The translations under genes and the position numbers were made by a program. Positions 46,073-58,429 of a stretch of DNA of 64,000 nucleotides are shown in pieces. Source of the stretch: Hormiphora californensis (taxonomy: Eukaryota > Ctenophora > Tentaculata > Cydippida > Pleurobrachiidae); assembly GCA_020137815.1 (NCBI GenBank), contig CM035357.1, positions 8,039,111 to 8,103,110 on the forward strand, given 5' to 3'. How positions within the stretch are numbered: position 1 is the stretch's first letter; each line of letters begins with the position of its first letter. Under the pieces are notes generated by a model, which had not been told where the DNA came from, did no database searches, and saw only the letters and a program-made list of their open reading frames with translations.

Positions 46073-49000
46073 TTACATGATTATTGCAGGATTTGGAACC
46101 GATGCACCTGGAAGAGTCGTAGATTAGAACACTAAAACTAGAACCAGTTTTGACGGTGACGCACGTTCAGATAGGGTCGACCACCAGTCATACATTTATG
46201 ACAAAATTGTCATATATTAGGAGTCCTAATAGGACTCACCTATTTCTTTGTGGGGTAAAATTCTTCCTCCATTTACATACAGCTCATCCTTAATGGCTAC
46301 ATCTTCTCCAAGTACACTCACACCCTCCATGCGGACCTGATACGTTGAAAATTAATAATAATTAGATTGAAAATTAATAATAATTAGATGATATGACTTC
46401 TTTTTCGCATATATTTCACGTACCCATTTCCCCACTCGACATCTCCATCCTACGATGGAGTTGCTGATCCAGGAGTGAGACCCTACCCTGCTCCCTTTCA
46501 TTATTGTTGATCTCTGAATACACACACCTGCAACAAAGTTATTATTAGTAACTGCATGATGATCGGTTAGGTGTTGTGAATCTGTATCAGTTAAACGTCT
46601 TCCAAACGTCTCCCGTGTACACTCGCTATGCGACAGCGCGCACTTTTCATACAACCGGTGTTTCGCGCCTTCCAGTTATGTGAGGGTCACACGTCTCATT
46701 GCAGATATATCGATCTAATCGTTGCCGGAGAAACTCCGCCGAATAGAAATGGATGTTCACTAATAAAATATTGTTTTACCATCTTCGATGACACATCCAG
46801 GTCCTATGACAACGTCGGGGCCAATTTGACAGTCTTTTCCTATAACCGCTGTTTCGTCCACCAATACGTTCCCTATGAGGAACACAATGATGTATCCGAG
46901 GAATAAGGACTAAGGTGATGCACTGAGTGTATACAATGAAGTGTGTGAAGGAGGAAATGGTGGACAAGTTGTGATAGGCACAGCAAGCGTGAGATAGAGA
47001 ACACCGGCAATGTAGCATAGCATATTATTATTTTGATCTATAATTAATATAAGAATGGTAAGAAAATAGTTTTACAAAAGTTAAAACTGCATGTATGATA
47101 ATCCAACTCACCGAGGCAAGACTCATGATTTGACAGCAACTCTGGTTTGTTTTTGGCACAATGGTTGAGATAGAGAGATGCGCCAATAATAAAGTCCTTT
47201 GGTTGGCCAACATCCATCCAAAAACCTGAAATCATAAAGAAATTGTTGTGTGTGTGTGTGACACGGTTTGACACGGTTTTAAAATAATTCCGCATGGGTT
47301 TCCCGGTGCGTAGGAATGTTGGAGCATCAACCTGTCAACATCCAAGGACAGAGGGTGTCAGGTTGGTGCTCCAGATTCTGGGTATATAACACGGTAATAA
47401 ATATACAGTCGGATTACAAGGAGTGTAATAGTGATGTAATAGTGGTGTTTATCCTAAGTGGTGTGAGGCAGCTATACCGGTTAATGTCCTTAATAGCAAA
47501 TTTTTCACGAGTTGAAATGATGGCGTGAGTAAAGCACGCCACCAGGCCTGCGATCCGCGGGGTGTAGTTATGAAGATTGTGGAAGATGTGATTGAGTGAG
47601 TGATGTGATAAAAGGAAAATTTCCGGGTCTTTCCTCAAGTTGTCTGGGCTGTCTTCGTAGAGGCTGCAGTGTTCCAAAGCATGTTCCTCAGTCTCCACTT
47701 CATAGATGTTCAAGCTCTCGCACCAGGGGCAGTAGCGGTTGTCTCTGGGGATGTTGGTATACCGGCCGATTTCTATTTTGAGAGGGTGGGAAGGTGTTGT
47801 AAAACGAGAGTTTTGAAGAGTTGGCTGTCGCTGCTACCCAGCTCCCGTTGAAGATGTCCCTCAGGCATGAAAGGATTGTATCTATTCGAAACTTCTGGGA
47901 AATTAGAGGTTTTACGTCGAGAGTGGAAGGTAAATAAGTGGGGTTGGTCGTGAGGTTAATTTTTGAAGTGAGTGTTTTATGTGCCGATACATGATCCTAG
48001 GGAGTTGTACCACGGCAGGTCTCGTGTCCTTTGTTCAAGGTAGGCTTGATGTACGAGGCTAGATATAGTGAGTGAGAAAGGATGCAATGGAATAGATTAG
48101 TCAGGTAAGAAAATGCAGCAGATACCTGGAAGTTCCATAGCGAAGAGCTCCCCTTCTTTGCTCATTTGAGGAAATATCTTTTTTTCTATGCTCGTAGGTT
48201 TAAGCTGGGAAAGAATCGTATTATATTTTCAGTAGGATCGAATGATCACTAATCATCAATGCAGATTGCTCACTTCAATTCTCTCTAGGATGGTCGTGTT
48301 GAAGAGATAAAGGCCAGCATTTATCCTGTTGGAGACAAATGTAGTTGGTTTCTCAACGAATCTGTCGATCTTACCATCTTCTGTGTACACAACTACACCA
48401 TAACGAGAGGGCTCCTCAACCTTTGTAACCTAAAGATAAACCTTTTAAATTGTGACTTGTTAATTATAAATAGTTAGTATTGTATACCTAAAAGTTGACA
48501 GTCTCTCCAGCCACTTTTTTTTCAGAAATTTTGTTCAAAAAATCCAATCACCATGGAACTTTGGGATTGACATAGAAAACACCTAAAAACATTTTAGCAA
48601 AGTCTCAGCACCAGCAAAAAATCCTTTTGGTAGTTTTGATGCCAAAAACATACTTCCCGGGGTGCTTGACCTCCGAAAACCCCAGCAATTTTGAATGAGG
48701 GTGTAGATTATTACTGCCCCTTTTTTTTAGAATGAAGTATTTGCAATTTTGGCGATTTTGAGTTATTTATACCATCTTGATCAGGAGAAAAAGATCTACA
48801 AGATGGGCTAAGTCTCGTGTCTCAATCTTCAAAAAATAGAGTGAAGTGTTTTTTGTGAAGTACTTTTATTTTTGAAAAACTGCAGAAAAGTGAAGCAAAT
48901 GGCAATTGCTTCGCTAATATAATTCGGAAATAAATACTGCTTCGTTAAACTTTTCTACCATAGAAGTAATAACCGCAGAAAAATTTGCTTCAGTTGTTTG

Positions 49001-52000
49001 CTTCATTTAAAAAATTCTATTGAAATACTTCAATCAGCTGCAGATTTTGTTTGAAGTATTGTCCACTCAGAAGATACTTCACTTCATTTACTTCAATTTG
49101 AAAATGCTTCATAAATCAGTTGCAGATTTTGTTTGAAGTATTTTCAAATCAGAAGATACTTCACTTCATTTACTTCAATTTGAAAATGCTTCATAAATCT
49201 GTGGAATTCAAATGCTTCTTGTCGCATCCAGAAAAAATACTTCATAACTTAAGAATACTTCATTTTTTATTATAATATGTGCCATTTATAACACAAGTCC
49301 GGCCAAATGAAGTAATTTCCAAGATTTGTTCTTTGCTGCAGCATCATCATGATGAAGGTCGAACGGAGGCGATCCCTATAATAATTATTCTATTCTGAGT
49401 AATTATAATTATCGTTCACATCTCGAATTACTCATCCTCACCGTCACAACTACGTCACTCCAATCTCATTCTTCGAACTTAGAACCCCACATTCAAAGGT
49501 AGCATTATGTTCCAGTACCGTACTGTCGTAACGACACAACACAACCAGTTGTTAGGTAACTCAACAAGTGGAGAAGAGATGTCTGGGGGCCGGGGTGATC
49601 ATGATTCTGGGATTATCTCTATGTAAGAGTGTCACTCTGAGACAAAGAGAGAGAGACACCACAAACAGTGTTGTCAAACACTGACCTCATAAGGTTTTAT
49701 AAGTTATTGCCCTAGCGTTTGGTTTCAAATTTACATCATTCCGAAAGGCTAGGGGGCCAGCTGCAGCTGGTTTGAAAACTCAACCTGTCTGGAGTTCAAA
49801 TAGTAGCTAACGGACATCCGTGTGTATCGTATCATGCTGCAGCGGTACAATGTTTCTGTCACTCTCAGACATTTGTTGTAAAATAGTAAAAAATATAGGG
49901 TAAGCCATTTCTCCCACCACACGCAGCTGCTGCTTAGTTAGCCACCATGTACATTGAATGTATACCCGTTTCGTTTTGTCTCTCCTATTGCAATTACAAT
50001 AAACCGTTTTTATTATGATAATAATTATTGTTATCAGGACGTGATTTAAAAGCACGTTACCCTGTTTTTGATGAAACTTCGGAGCCACGAGGGTTAATTG
50101 ACTATGACTATGACTATGACTATGACTATGGTCTGTCATGGTCTGTCATGGTCTGTCATGGTCTGTCATGCTATAGAGATATCGATAAAGAAAGAGTAAA
50201 AAGTAAGAGAAAGAGTGAGACAAATTTGATAAAAAGATAGAGAAAAAATAGAGTTAAAAGTGACAGGCGAGTTAGGAGGCAGGATGACCTAGGGAAGGGG
50301 GTGAGTTAGGAGGCAGGATGACCTGGGGAAGGGGGTGAGTTAGGAGGCAGGATGACCTGGGGAAGGGGGTGAGTTAGGGGTCAGGATAACCTAGGGAAGG
50401 GGGTGAGTTAGGAGGCAGGATGACCTAGGGAAGGGAGGTGAGTTAGGAGGCAGGATGACCTAGGGAAGGGGGTGAGTTAGGAGGCAGGATAACCTAGGGA
50501 AGGGGGTGAGTTAGGGGTCAGGATAACCTAGGGAAGGGGGGTGAGTTAGGAGGCAGGATGACCTGGGGAAGGGGGTGAGTTAGGGGTCAGGATAACCTAG
50601 GGAAGGGGGTGAGTTAGGAGGCAGGATAACCTAGGGAAGGGGGTGAGTTAGGAGGCAGGATGACCTGGGGAAGGGGGGTGAGTTAGGAGGCAGGATAACC
50701 TAGGGAAGGGAGGTGAGTTAGGAGGCAGGATGACCTAGGGAAGGGGGTGAGTTAGGGGTCAGGATAACCTAGGGAAGGGGGTGAGTTAGGAGGCAGGATG
50801 ACCTGGGGAAGGGGGTGAGTTAGGAGGTCAGGATAACCTAGGGAAGGGGGTGAGTTAGGAGGCAGGATGACCTAGGGAAGGGAGGTGAGTTAGGAGGCAG
50901 GATGACCTAGGGAAGGGGGTGAGTTAGGAGGCAGGATAACCTAGGGAAGGGGGTGAGTTAGGGGTCAGGATAACCTAGGGAAGGGGGGTGAGTTAGGAGG
51001 CAGGATGACCTGGGGAAGGGGGTGAGTTAGGGGTCAGGATAACCTAGGGAAGGGGGTGAGTTAGGAGGCAGGATAACCTAGGGAAGGGGGTGAGTTAGGA
51101 GGCAGGATGACCTGGGGAAGGGGGTGAGTTAGGAGGCAGGATAACCTAGGGAAGGGAGGTGAGTTAGGAGGCAGGATGACCTAGGGAAGGGGGTGAGTTA
51201 GGGGTCAGGATAACCTAGGGAAGGGGGTGAGTTAGGAGGCAGGATGACCTGGGGAAGGGGGTGAGTTAGGGGTCAGGATAACCTAAGGAAGTGGGGTGAG
51301 TTAGGAGGCAGGATGACCTGGGGAAGGGGGGGTGAGTTAGGGGTCAGGATAACCTGGGGAAGGGGGGTGAGTTACGAGGCAGGATGACCTGGGGAAGGGG
51401 GTGAGTTAGGAGGCAGGATGACCTGGGGAAGGGGGTGAGTTAGGAGGCAGGATGACCTGGGGAAGGGGGGTGAGTTAGGGGTCAGGATAACCTGGGGAAG
51501 GGGGTGAGTTAGGAGGCAGGATGACCTGGGGAAGGGGGTGAGTTAGGAGGCAGGATGACCTAGGGAAGGGGGGTGAGTTAGGGGTCAGGATGACCTAGGG
51601 AAGGGGGGTGAGTTAGGAGGCAGGATGACCTGGGGAAGGGGGGTGAGTTAGGAGGCAGGATGACCTGGGGAAGGGGGTGAGTTAGGAGGCAGGATGACCT
51701 GGGGAAGGGGGTGAGTTAGGAGGCAGGATAACCTAGGGAAGGGGGTGAGTTAGGGGTCAGGATAACCTAGGGAAGGGGGGTGAGTTAGGAGGCAGGATGA
51801 CCTGGGGAAGGGGGTGAGTTAGGGGTCAGGATAACCTAGGGAAGGGGGTGAGTTAGGAGGCAGGATAACCTAGGGAAGGGGGTGAGTTAGGAGGCAGGAT
51901 GACCTGGGGAAGGGGGGTGAGTTAGGAGGCAGGATAACCTAGGGAAGGGAGGTGAGTTAGGAGGCAGGATGACCTAGGGAAGGGGGTGAGTTAGGGGTCA

Positions 52001-55000
52001 GGATAACCTAGGGAAGGGGGTGAGTTAGGAGGCAGGATGACCTGGGGAAGGGGGTGAGTTAGGGGTCAGGATAACCTAAGGAAGTGGGGTGAGTTAGGAG
52101 GCAGGATGACCTGGGGAAGGGGGGTGAGTTAGGGGTCAGGATAACCTGGGGAAGGGGGGTGAGTTACGAGGCAGGATGACCTGGGGAAGGGGGTGAGTTA
52201 GGAGGCAGGATGACCTGGGGAAGGGGGTGAGTTAGGAGGCAGGATGACCTGGGGAAGGGGGGTGAGTTAGGGGTCAGGATAACCTGGGGAAGGGGGTGAG
52301 TTAGGAGGCAGGATGACCTGGGGAAGGGGGTGAGTTAGGAGGCAGGATGACCTAGGGAAGGGGGGTGAGTTAGGGGTCAGGATGACCTAGGGAAGGGGGG
52401 TGAGTTAGGAGGCAGGATGACCTGGGGAAGGGGGGTGAGTTAGGAGGCAGGATGACCTGGGGAAGGGGGTGAGTTAGGAGGCAGGATGACCTGGGGAAGG
52501 GGGGTGAGTGAGGGCCTGTCACCTTATATCCCTTTGTCACCCCTGTCACCTTATCTCCAATTGTAACCCCTGTCACTTTGCCTCCCATTGTAACCCCTGT
52601 CACTTTGCCTCCCACTGTCTCCCATGTCACTGAACTATCACACTCACGGGAATTTGAAATGTTTGTAAAAAATTAAAGAATACGGATACAAATCATCCAA
52701 ATATTAACAAAATATATTGTCATCTAACTGTTCTGTCCTTACATTCCCACACTCCTAGACAAATACTCCTCTTCGTGAATAACCCGAATGGAGACAATCT
52801 CACTCCCGTTCCCTCTCATCGATATTATCTCTCTGTCAGACCCTTTCTCTATCTCTCAGCAACCGACCGGACCAAATAAACAACCAATCCGAGCTCATTA
52901 TTCAGGTCACGTGACTGGTTATCAGCCAATCGATTGTTAAAACATGTAATGAACTGGCCTGTGTGTCTGTCTGTGTGTCTGTCTGTGATCTGTTTGTATG
53001 TCTGTGATCTGTTTGTATGTCTGTCATATTTTATGAACACGGACCTGTGTAGAGGTCGGAAGAAAATTCTTGAATCTCCAATCTCCATGTTTCACTCTGA
53101 TATTACAAGCCGAACTCAACCAATTTCAAAGTATGACTCGTACCGGAACAGATTAATCTTCCAGATTTTATCTGCAGGTTCGTCTTAGTTTGAGGGTTGC
53201 CATAGCGTTTTTCTGTTTTCGCTCAATTTATCAGCACCATGATTTTAACATTCCGCCCGAAGGGCGGGCGGCCCATCTCTTTATGCTGCTGCAGGCTGCT
53301 GCAGGCTGCTGCAGTTGTAATTTGTGCGTCTGTTTGTCTGTGCGTCTGTTTGTCTGCAGCTGCTGCTCTGGAGTTACTTTCAAGACTAGCAAGAATTCTA
53401 ACACATTTTATACTTCACTGCGTGTTAAATGAAAATTAACTTCGTTTGTGATTTTATCCAAAATATTGAAGTAAGATTGCGATTTTGAAGCACATGTACA
53501 CTTTTGTTCGATTAAGTTACTTTTAGGCATTTTGAATACAGTTCTGAAGAAGTATTTTTAGGAATGAAGTAATTACTGAAGTATATGCAAGTGAAGTACT
53601 TTTTAGGTGCTTTTGTTGCTATTATGATGAAGTATTTTTTTGAGTGAAGTAATTACTGAAGTATCTACCACGAAAAATTATGCTTCAGTCGATATCAGTC
53701 TAGCAACGGAAGTATTTTCAAAACTGTAATATAAGTGAAGTAACCAACAGAGTAAGGCATCAATTTTGATGCCTGACATCAATTTGAGACAAATTTGATG
53801 ATAGCTGATAATTGGAAGTCCTGCAGAATTCCTTCAGGATTCTTGTGGTATAAGTCATAAATCGTTTGACGTACTATTTGGGCTTCTATGACAATTTTAG
53901 TTCCGAAAAACCCTCTAAAAAACTTTAAAGTCGATTTTCTCGAAACTTAAAAAATGCAAATACTTCATTCTAAAAAAAAGGGGCTCCTCAACCTTTGTAA
54001 CCTAAAGATAAACCTTTTAAATTGTGACTTGTTAATTATAAATAGTTAGTATTGTATACCTAAAAGTTGACAGTCTCTCCAGCCACTTTTTTTTCAGAAA
54101 TTTTGTTCAAAAAATCCAATCACCATGGAACTTTGGGATTGACATAGAAAACACCTAAAAACATTTTAGCAAAGTCTCAGCACCAGCAAAAAATCCTTTT
54201 GGTAGTTTTGATGCCAAAAACATACTTCCCGGGGTGCTTGACCTCCGAAAACCCCAGCAATTTTGAATGAGGGTGTAGATTATAGTCTGTATGAAGTTTC
54301 ATGACCTAATCTTGCCAACTATTTTATGAATTACTTACACATATAGTTCCCTCGCATCCGTGTTTCTGATGAAAGTCAAGCATGGTTTTAAACGGATAGG
54401 AACAAACCACATCGGCATTGAGAACAAAGAATGGCCTATCTTTGTACTCCAGAAGTTCGTTTCGTGCCAATGCCAGGGGTCCAGCTATGGAAAATATGTT
54501 GTAACCAATAAAATATAAATGGGGGAATATTTTTACGAAATAGGTAGTGTGGAAACCTGAGTGTGTGCAATAGTGTGAGGAATACCACCAACTATACCTG
54601 TTCCAAGTGGTTCATCCTCATAAGAAAGTGTGATCCGGATTCCCAATCTTTCCTCGTGCTTCTTTAGTTCCGTTTCCATGACATCAGCTCTGTATCCTAC
54701 ACCCAGAATCACGTGAGTCACTCCCGCCTCCACCAGTGCTTCTATCTGTAAGGGTCACGAAACAAGCTCAGTTTAGCTGGATTGTATATTGTGGTTATAA
54801 TGTTCTCGCACGCTGGTCTGTTGTTCAATAACATCCCACGCAAGCAGGGTGTTATTGAAGGAAAGATCCCAACAGCGAAGCCGTTTTTGAGCATTTCCAG
54901 CCAGTTTATTTGGAATTTGATGACTGAAGCACATCCTATCCTATGAAACTTTAGGATTGACATAGAAAATACCCAAAAAAAGCATTGGGGGGGGGGTGCG

Positions 55001-57356
55001 ACATGTTAATTTTGTTAACTTTGTTAATATTAACATCAAGAAAACAGGTGATTTATTAACAAAATTAACAAAAAGTTAACAAACGTTAACAAATGCCATT
55101 TATGCCATCTAAATCACCTTTAGCGCGTGTTTTGGTATTTAACACTTGTTCTGCGAGCAAAGTTGTTCCTTTTGCACGATTTGCACACTCCTACTAACCT
55201 CTACTACGGATTTTCTACAGCGATTTGTTCCATTGTGTAAATTTTAATAAAAACTAGCCAAACTAAACCGCAATTGAAGTCAATTGACCCTAATCCACCT
55301 TTTTTAAACCCTAAAAACTAATTGAGACTCATGAATTTACCATAAAACAAAAATATATCAAAAATTAATTTTTCTAAAAAAACACAAGGATTTGTAGCGA
55401 ATCAAATTTTCAATTTTTGACCAAAAAATTGATTTTGGAAATATTTTGTTTCTTTTTCCGACAGAAACGTTGTACATCATCTTCTTTCGTTCAAAGAATC
55501 GATTATCGATGAAAAAATCACGTTAAAGAGAGATTTTATACGCTAAATTGAAATCTTTGTAACTTTTGGATTTTATCGATTTTGAGCCAAAAAACATGTA
55601 TGGCGGACTTTGGTTATCGGAAGAGGCCTTGTTTGGGTATATACATGTCACCTGACACGCTCCCTCAGTATGCTTCAATGACGATCCTTGTTTTCAAGCA
55701 TCCGAGGTGATTCGATCGAGATTGGCTCATGTAACCAAGGTGAGACGCTATGGCTTGACCCTCCCCTACTGGTAACGAGCCTGGTTCTTTTCGTCACATC
55801 TCTTTAATGAGATGATACGATCACTTATTACTCACTCGGTGTCAGATGACATTAACACTCAGCAGATCACATGTGTCACTCACCAGCTAGCTTTGGTACA
55901 TGTTACAACACTTGTCTGTGATTGGGTGACATTTGCCAAACATAATCCATACATTTATATGGTTTTCAGAATATCTGTTCATGAATGACTTAAATGAACA
56001 CCACAAATTGAAAAATGAACTTTGAAATTTGACGTTAATTTTTCTTGTGAGCAAAGATCTTTGTTTAACCAATGTTGAAAATTTAAAAAAGATTAAACAA
56101 AAGGTTGTCGTGATACAGCTGATTGAAAGTTGCAGGAAGAGCCAAATTCATGCATGTGCATTTTCTCAACTGCCATGTGACCTGGTGCTTTAATTTGATT
56201 TTCATTGTGCTCATTGGAAAGATAAATTCAACCCAAACAAAATGGCTTACTCTCGGTAAATTAGAGTCCTCAGTTCATTAATGAACGCGTGAAAAGTTCT
56301 TGAATGAAAAATGAACTTTTGAATAAAAAACTCATACAAATTAAAAACAACAGCAGTTTTTAAGGTCTATACACATGTTTCATGGTGCCCCACGAGGAGG
56401 CACCAATCATCAGTAGACAAAGATCAAAATGAGAATGAATTGGGATAAAGTATGACTCCTTCATAAAAAACTCAAAATTTGCAAAAAGTTACCAAGGAAT
56501 TGTTCCAGCATGTTCCCGTAGTTTGTTTTTGCACAACTATCACCGTTTCGGAGGTACAGCTCGTCCCCCGGCCTCATAATTTATGGGCCACCTTGTATGT
56601 GTTAGAAAAGTCATTAAACTATAAAATTAAACCAGTTAAAGTCGTATTATCAACCATTAAGAACAGTTTTTGCTGATTTGTTAACTTTGTTAATTTTGTT
56701 AATTAACGTTAATTAAAAAAATCGAAAAAAAGAGGTGATTTATTAACAATTAACATGTCGCCCCCCCCCCAAACCATTTTAGCAAAGTCTCAGCACCAGC
56801 ACACATTCCTTTTTATGCCAAAAAACACTCTTCGAGCGGTATAAGAGCTCCGGAAACACCAGGAACCTTGAAATAGTCCAAGTATGAAGTTTCATAAGCT
56901 AATTTTATCAACTTTTTTCTGTGTGAAGCCCAACGCTTTTAAAGATCCCATATGAACACCATGTAGAACCAATAACCAATGGTCAATCCAATCAATTAAC
57001 CATCCTAATCCTTAGATGGCATTGAAAGGCTAAGTCGCGCACAACCGCCAAGTTTTTGATGTAACGAGTAGGACCAGAACACTAGAACAGTGTGATCCCT
57101 TCGGTGCGACCTCGCAAGTCGCATTGCCATCCAAGTACTAGACGAAGTCTTCTGATTTATCAAAAGCCCATATAATATATATATGTGTGCTACTTTTCCT
57201 GTTTATATTGCAAATTAGTTTCAAATCAAATCATTTGAAGTTTACCTGGTGAACAACTGTTGGTTTGTTGCAGAACTCAACGAGGGGCTTCGGGAGACTG
57301 AGGGTGAGAGGTCGTAGACGGGTACCAAACCCTCCCACAAGGATTAAAGCTTTCAT
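46073..57356 (-). CDS. GMPPB: Mannose-1-phosphate guanylyltransferase beta
   Basis: GMPPB makes GDP-mannose from GTP and mannose-1-phosphate in the cytosol, for glycosylation and GPI anchors. Ten exons in consistent phase: 57356-57246, 54745-54598, 54484-54339, 48429-48274, 48204-48126, 47225-47112, 46872-46780, 46527-46424, 46336-46240, 46107-46073. Their total of 1083 nt gives 360 aa, the same length as human GMPPB. The start [20 protein letters not shown] carries the nucleotidyltransferase signature; [42 protein letters not shown] and [12 protein letters not shown] follow. The C-terminal half is a left-handed beta-helix ([39 protein letters not shown]) ending IIM. Intron 3 contains a 5.27-kb insertion flanked by 303-bp direct repeats; intron 1 holds another nested set. 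The right-hand direct repeat duplicates the exon-4 acceptor plus 21 exonic nt as a decoy. Confidence 0.97.
47414..47790 (-). pseudogene. Non-LTR retrotransposon C-terminal fragment in GMPPB intron 5
   Basis: The minus-strand reading contains [20 protein letters not shown] followed by [18 protein letters not shown]. This is the CxxC...E(T/D)xEHxLxxC zinc-knuckle tail typical of LINE ORF2 ends. The RT domain is not seen in this intron. Confidence 0.7.
48409..48711. repeat. 303-bp direct repeat, left copy (genuine GMPPB exon 4 boundary)
   Basis: Identical by eye over its whole length to 53981-54283 (offset 5572). It contains the first 21 nt of GMPPB exon 4 (48409-48429), its acceptor, and upstream intron, including a relic of the foldback MITE family (from about 48493). 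It directly abuts the TIR element at 48717. Confidence 0.95.
50095..50172 (+). repeat. GACTAT and GGTCTGTCAT short tandem repeats
   Basis: Five GACTAT hexamers are followed by four GGTCTGTCAT decamers. Low-complexity DNA inside the TIR element. Confidence 0.9.
50261..52512 (+). repeat. 34-36 bp minisatellite with higher-order structure
   Basis: About 65 copies of GTGAGTTAGGAGGCAGGATG then ACCTGGGGAAGGGGG, in two main variants (GGAGGCAGGATGACC and GGGGTCAGGATAACC). Rare private variants recur in the same order about 793 bp apart (CCTAAGGAAGTGGGG at 51285 and 52077; GTTACGAGG at 51372 and 52165). So a block of about 22 units was duplicated as a whole. Confidence 0.95.
52950..53020 (+). repeat. 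TGTCTGTCTG low-complexity tract
   Basis: Imperfect GTCT/GTTTGTAT repeats in the right part of the TIR element. A second such patch (GTCTGTTTGTCTGTGC) and a CTGCTGCAGG repeat follow at 53285-53360. Confidence 0.8.
53981..54283. repeat. 303-bp direct repeat, right copy with decoy splice acceptor
   Basis: Copy of 48409-48711. On the minus strand it presents the GMPPB exon-4 acceptor (TTATCTTTAG at 54002) and 21 nt of exon 4, which then run into the C4T8 end of the TIR element. The spliceosome meets this decoy before the true acceptor at 48430. Confidence 0.95.
54987..56770. mobile_element. G-tract-terminated TIR element with GTTAAT arms
   Basis: Starts with a G run plus TGCGACATGTTAATTTTGTT and ends ATTAACATGTCG plus 10 C. 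Both ends hold GTTAACTTTGTTAAT repeats and a GGTGATTTATTAAC word. An 8-bp duplication with one mismatch flanks it (AAAGCATT and AAACCATT). It is inserted in a foldback-MITE relic and itself carries a relic of the 17522-19085 family. Confidence 0.82.
55886..56596 (-). mobile_element. Diverged half copy of the 17.5-kb foldback family
   Basis: The order TGAGCAAAGATCTTTG, TGATACAGCTG, TTTCATTGTGCTCATTGGAA AGATAAATTCA, AAAAGTTACCAAGGAATTG, ACAACTATCACCGTTT and GGGCCACCTTG matches one arm of 17522-19085 with perhaps 25-30% divergence. Only one arm is recognisable. It is nested inside 54987-56770. Confidence 0.8.
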
Positions 57357-57376
57357 CCTAGTTTGTATTTAGGTTA

Positions 57377-58194
57377 GGGTAAGCTGGGGTCAAAGTGGCC
57401 CACTTTTAACGTTTTAGGTTCTAAAATACGCATACGTATATACAGCAGGAAGAAAACATATATACATATATAGGCTATCCAATGAAACCTTTTCCTTTCA
57501 GCCGAGCTCAAATAATTTGGTGAGGCTTTTTTTGGAAAATTTGCACCGGGGCAAAGTGGCCCAAGCCAATATACTCGGATTTTTTGAAACTGTCACCCCC
57601 CTGAAATAACAAAATTTGTCATATCTCCGGTTCCTGATAAGATAGAGACTTGAAATTTGGAGGTTCGGAAGAACTTAGCAAGATCTTCGTAACTTCCAAA
57701 TTTCAAGTCTCTATCTTATCAGGAACCGGACTTATGGTCATTTAAAGAAATTTGAAAACTCTAGGGGTTGACAGTTTCAAAAAATCCGACTTTAGCATTG
57801 CTCGATTTTATCACGTGCCTGGTGTTGTTAGAAACGATCAAATTAGGGCCAAATTGGCCCATGTTCTGCACCGGAACATGGGCCACTTTGCCCCTAATTT
57901 GACCGTCTGGACTACATTTTTGTGCATTCCAATGTCACGTGGTATTGGTCCTAGAGGTGGGCCACTTTGCCCCAGACCGGACCACTTTGCCCCGGAGAGT
58001 GGGCCATATTTGCCCCGATTTCACAAAATTGCCAATTTCTTCAAAATTTTTATACCACATTTTAGAGAATTATAAAGCCTAACTGGCAGTTTTTTGCTGG
58101 AGAAAAAGTCACGTAACCACATGTTATTACTAGGGCCACTTTGCCCCATACATGGGCCACATTACCCCGTGGGCCATTTCACCCCAGTTTACCC
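57377..58194. mobile_element. TIR element, GGGTAAnCTGGGGTCAAAGTGG termini
   Basis: GGGTAAGCTGGGGTCAAAGT GGCCC at the left and the inverse (GGGCCATTTCACCCCAGTTT ACCC) at the right, TA on both flanks. The words GGCCCA/TGGGCCA with TTTGCCCC recur six or more times inside. A second MITE (57575-57788) is nested in its left half. It begins about 20 bp upstream (5') of the GMPPB start codon. Confidence 0.85.
57575..57788. mobile_element. MITE with TCGGATTTTTTGAAACTGTC termini, copy 3
   Basis: Same termini as 12362-12620 and 35761-35905 with small changes. The whole interior is a second perfect hairpin, GGTTCCTGATAAGATAGAGA CTTGAAATTTGGA and its inverse, around 57625-57730. Confidence 0.88.
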
Positions 58195-58429
58195 TATAGT
58201 ATACTAGAGTACCCATTTCCTGGGAACCCGTGACCTGCATTTGGGCCAAATTTATCATCAGATTAACTATATGTAGCATTTTTGTTTTGGCACTTCGATT
58301 TGTAGCACAAACACGCTACGGTAACTTTAACGCAGTTTGAGCGTGTTCCGAACTTGGTATACGCTGCAGGTCCCTTAAAAGGGGCCTGAAGGGAAGGCGG
58401 CGCTAGGGGGGGGGGGGAATACATAATCA

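Larger units (their letters stand above)
48717..53983. mobile_element. 5.27-kb TIR element inside GMPPB intron 3
   Basis: The left end GCCCCTTTTTTTTAGAATGA AGTATTTGCA is exactly inverted at the right end (TGCAAATACTTCATTCTAAA AAAAAGGGGC). The outer 500-600 bp at both sides are rich in a TGAAGTA/TACTTCA motif: about 15 copies left (48727-49270) and about 12 right (53470-53970), as in elements with subterminal transposase-binding repeats. The centre is a 2.25-kb minisatellite. Nothing resembling a transposase is seen. Instead of a short target duplication the element is bounded by 303-bp direct repeats. Confidence 0.8.
54937..56965 (-). mobile_element. Foldback-MITE relic split by a later insertion
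   Basis: 54937-54986 (CTATGAAACTTTAGGATTGA CATAGAAAATACCC) continues at 56771-56965 (CATTTTAGCAAAGTCTCAGC ... AACGCTTTTAAAGATCCCAT ATGAACACC). Together these form the right arm of the family described at 33089-33718. The interruption is the G-tract element 54987-56770. Confidence 0.85.

Noticed and set aside
43231-52512. Regular 34-36 bp repeats that could be mistaken for CRISPR arrays
   Set aside because: The units are contiguous, with no unique spacers, in an intron-rich animal locus. They are minisatellites.
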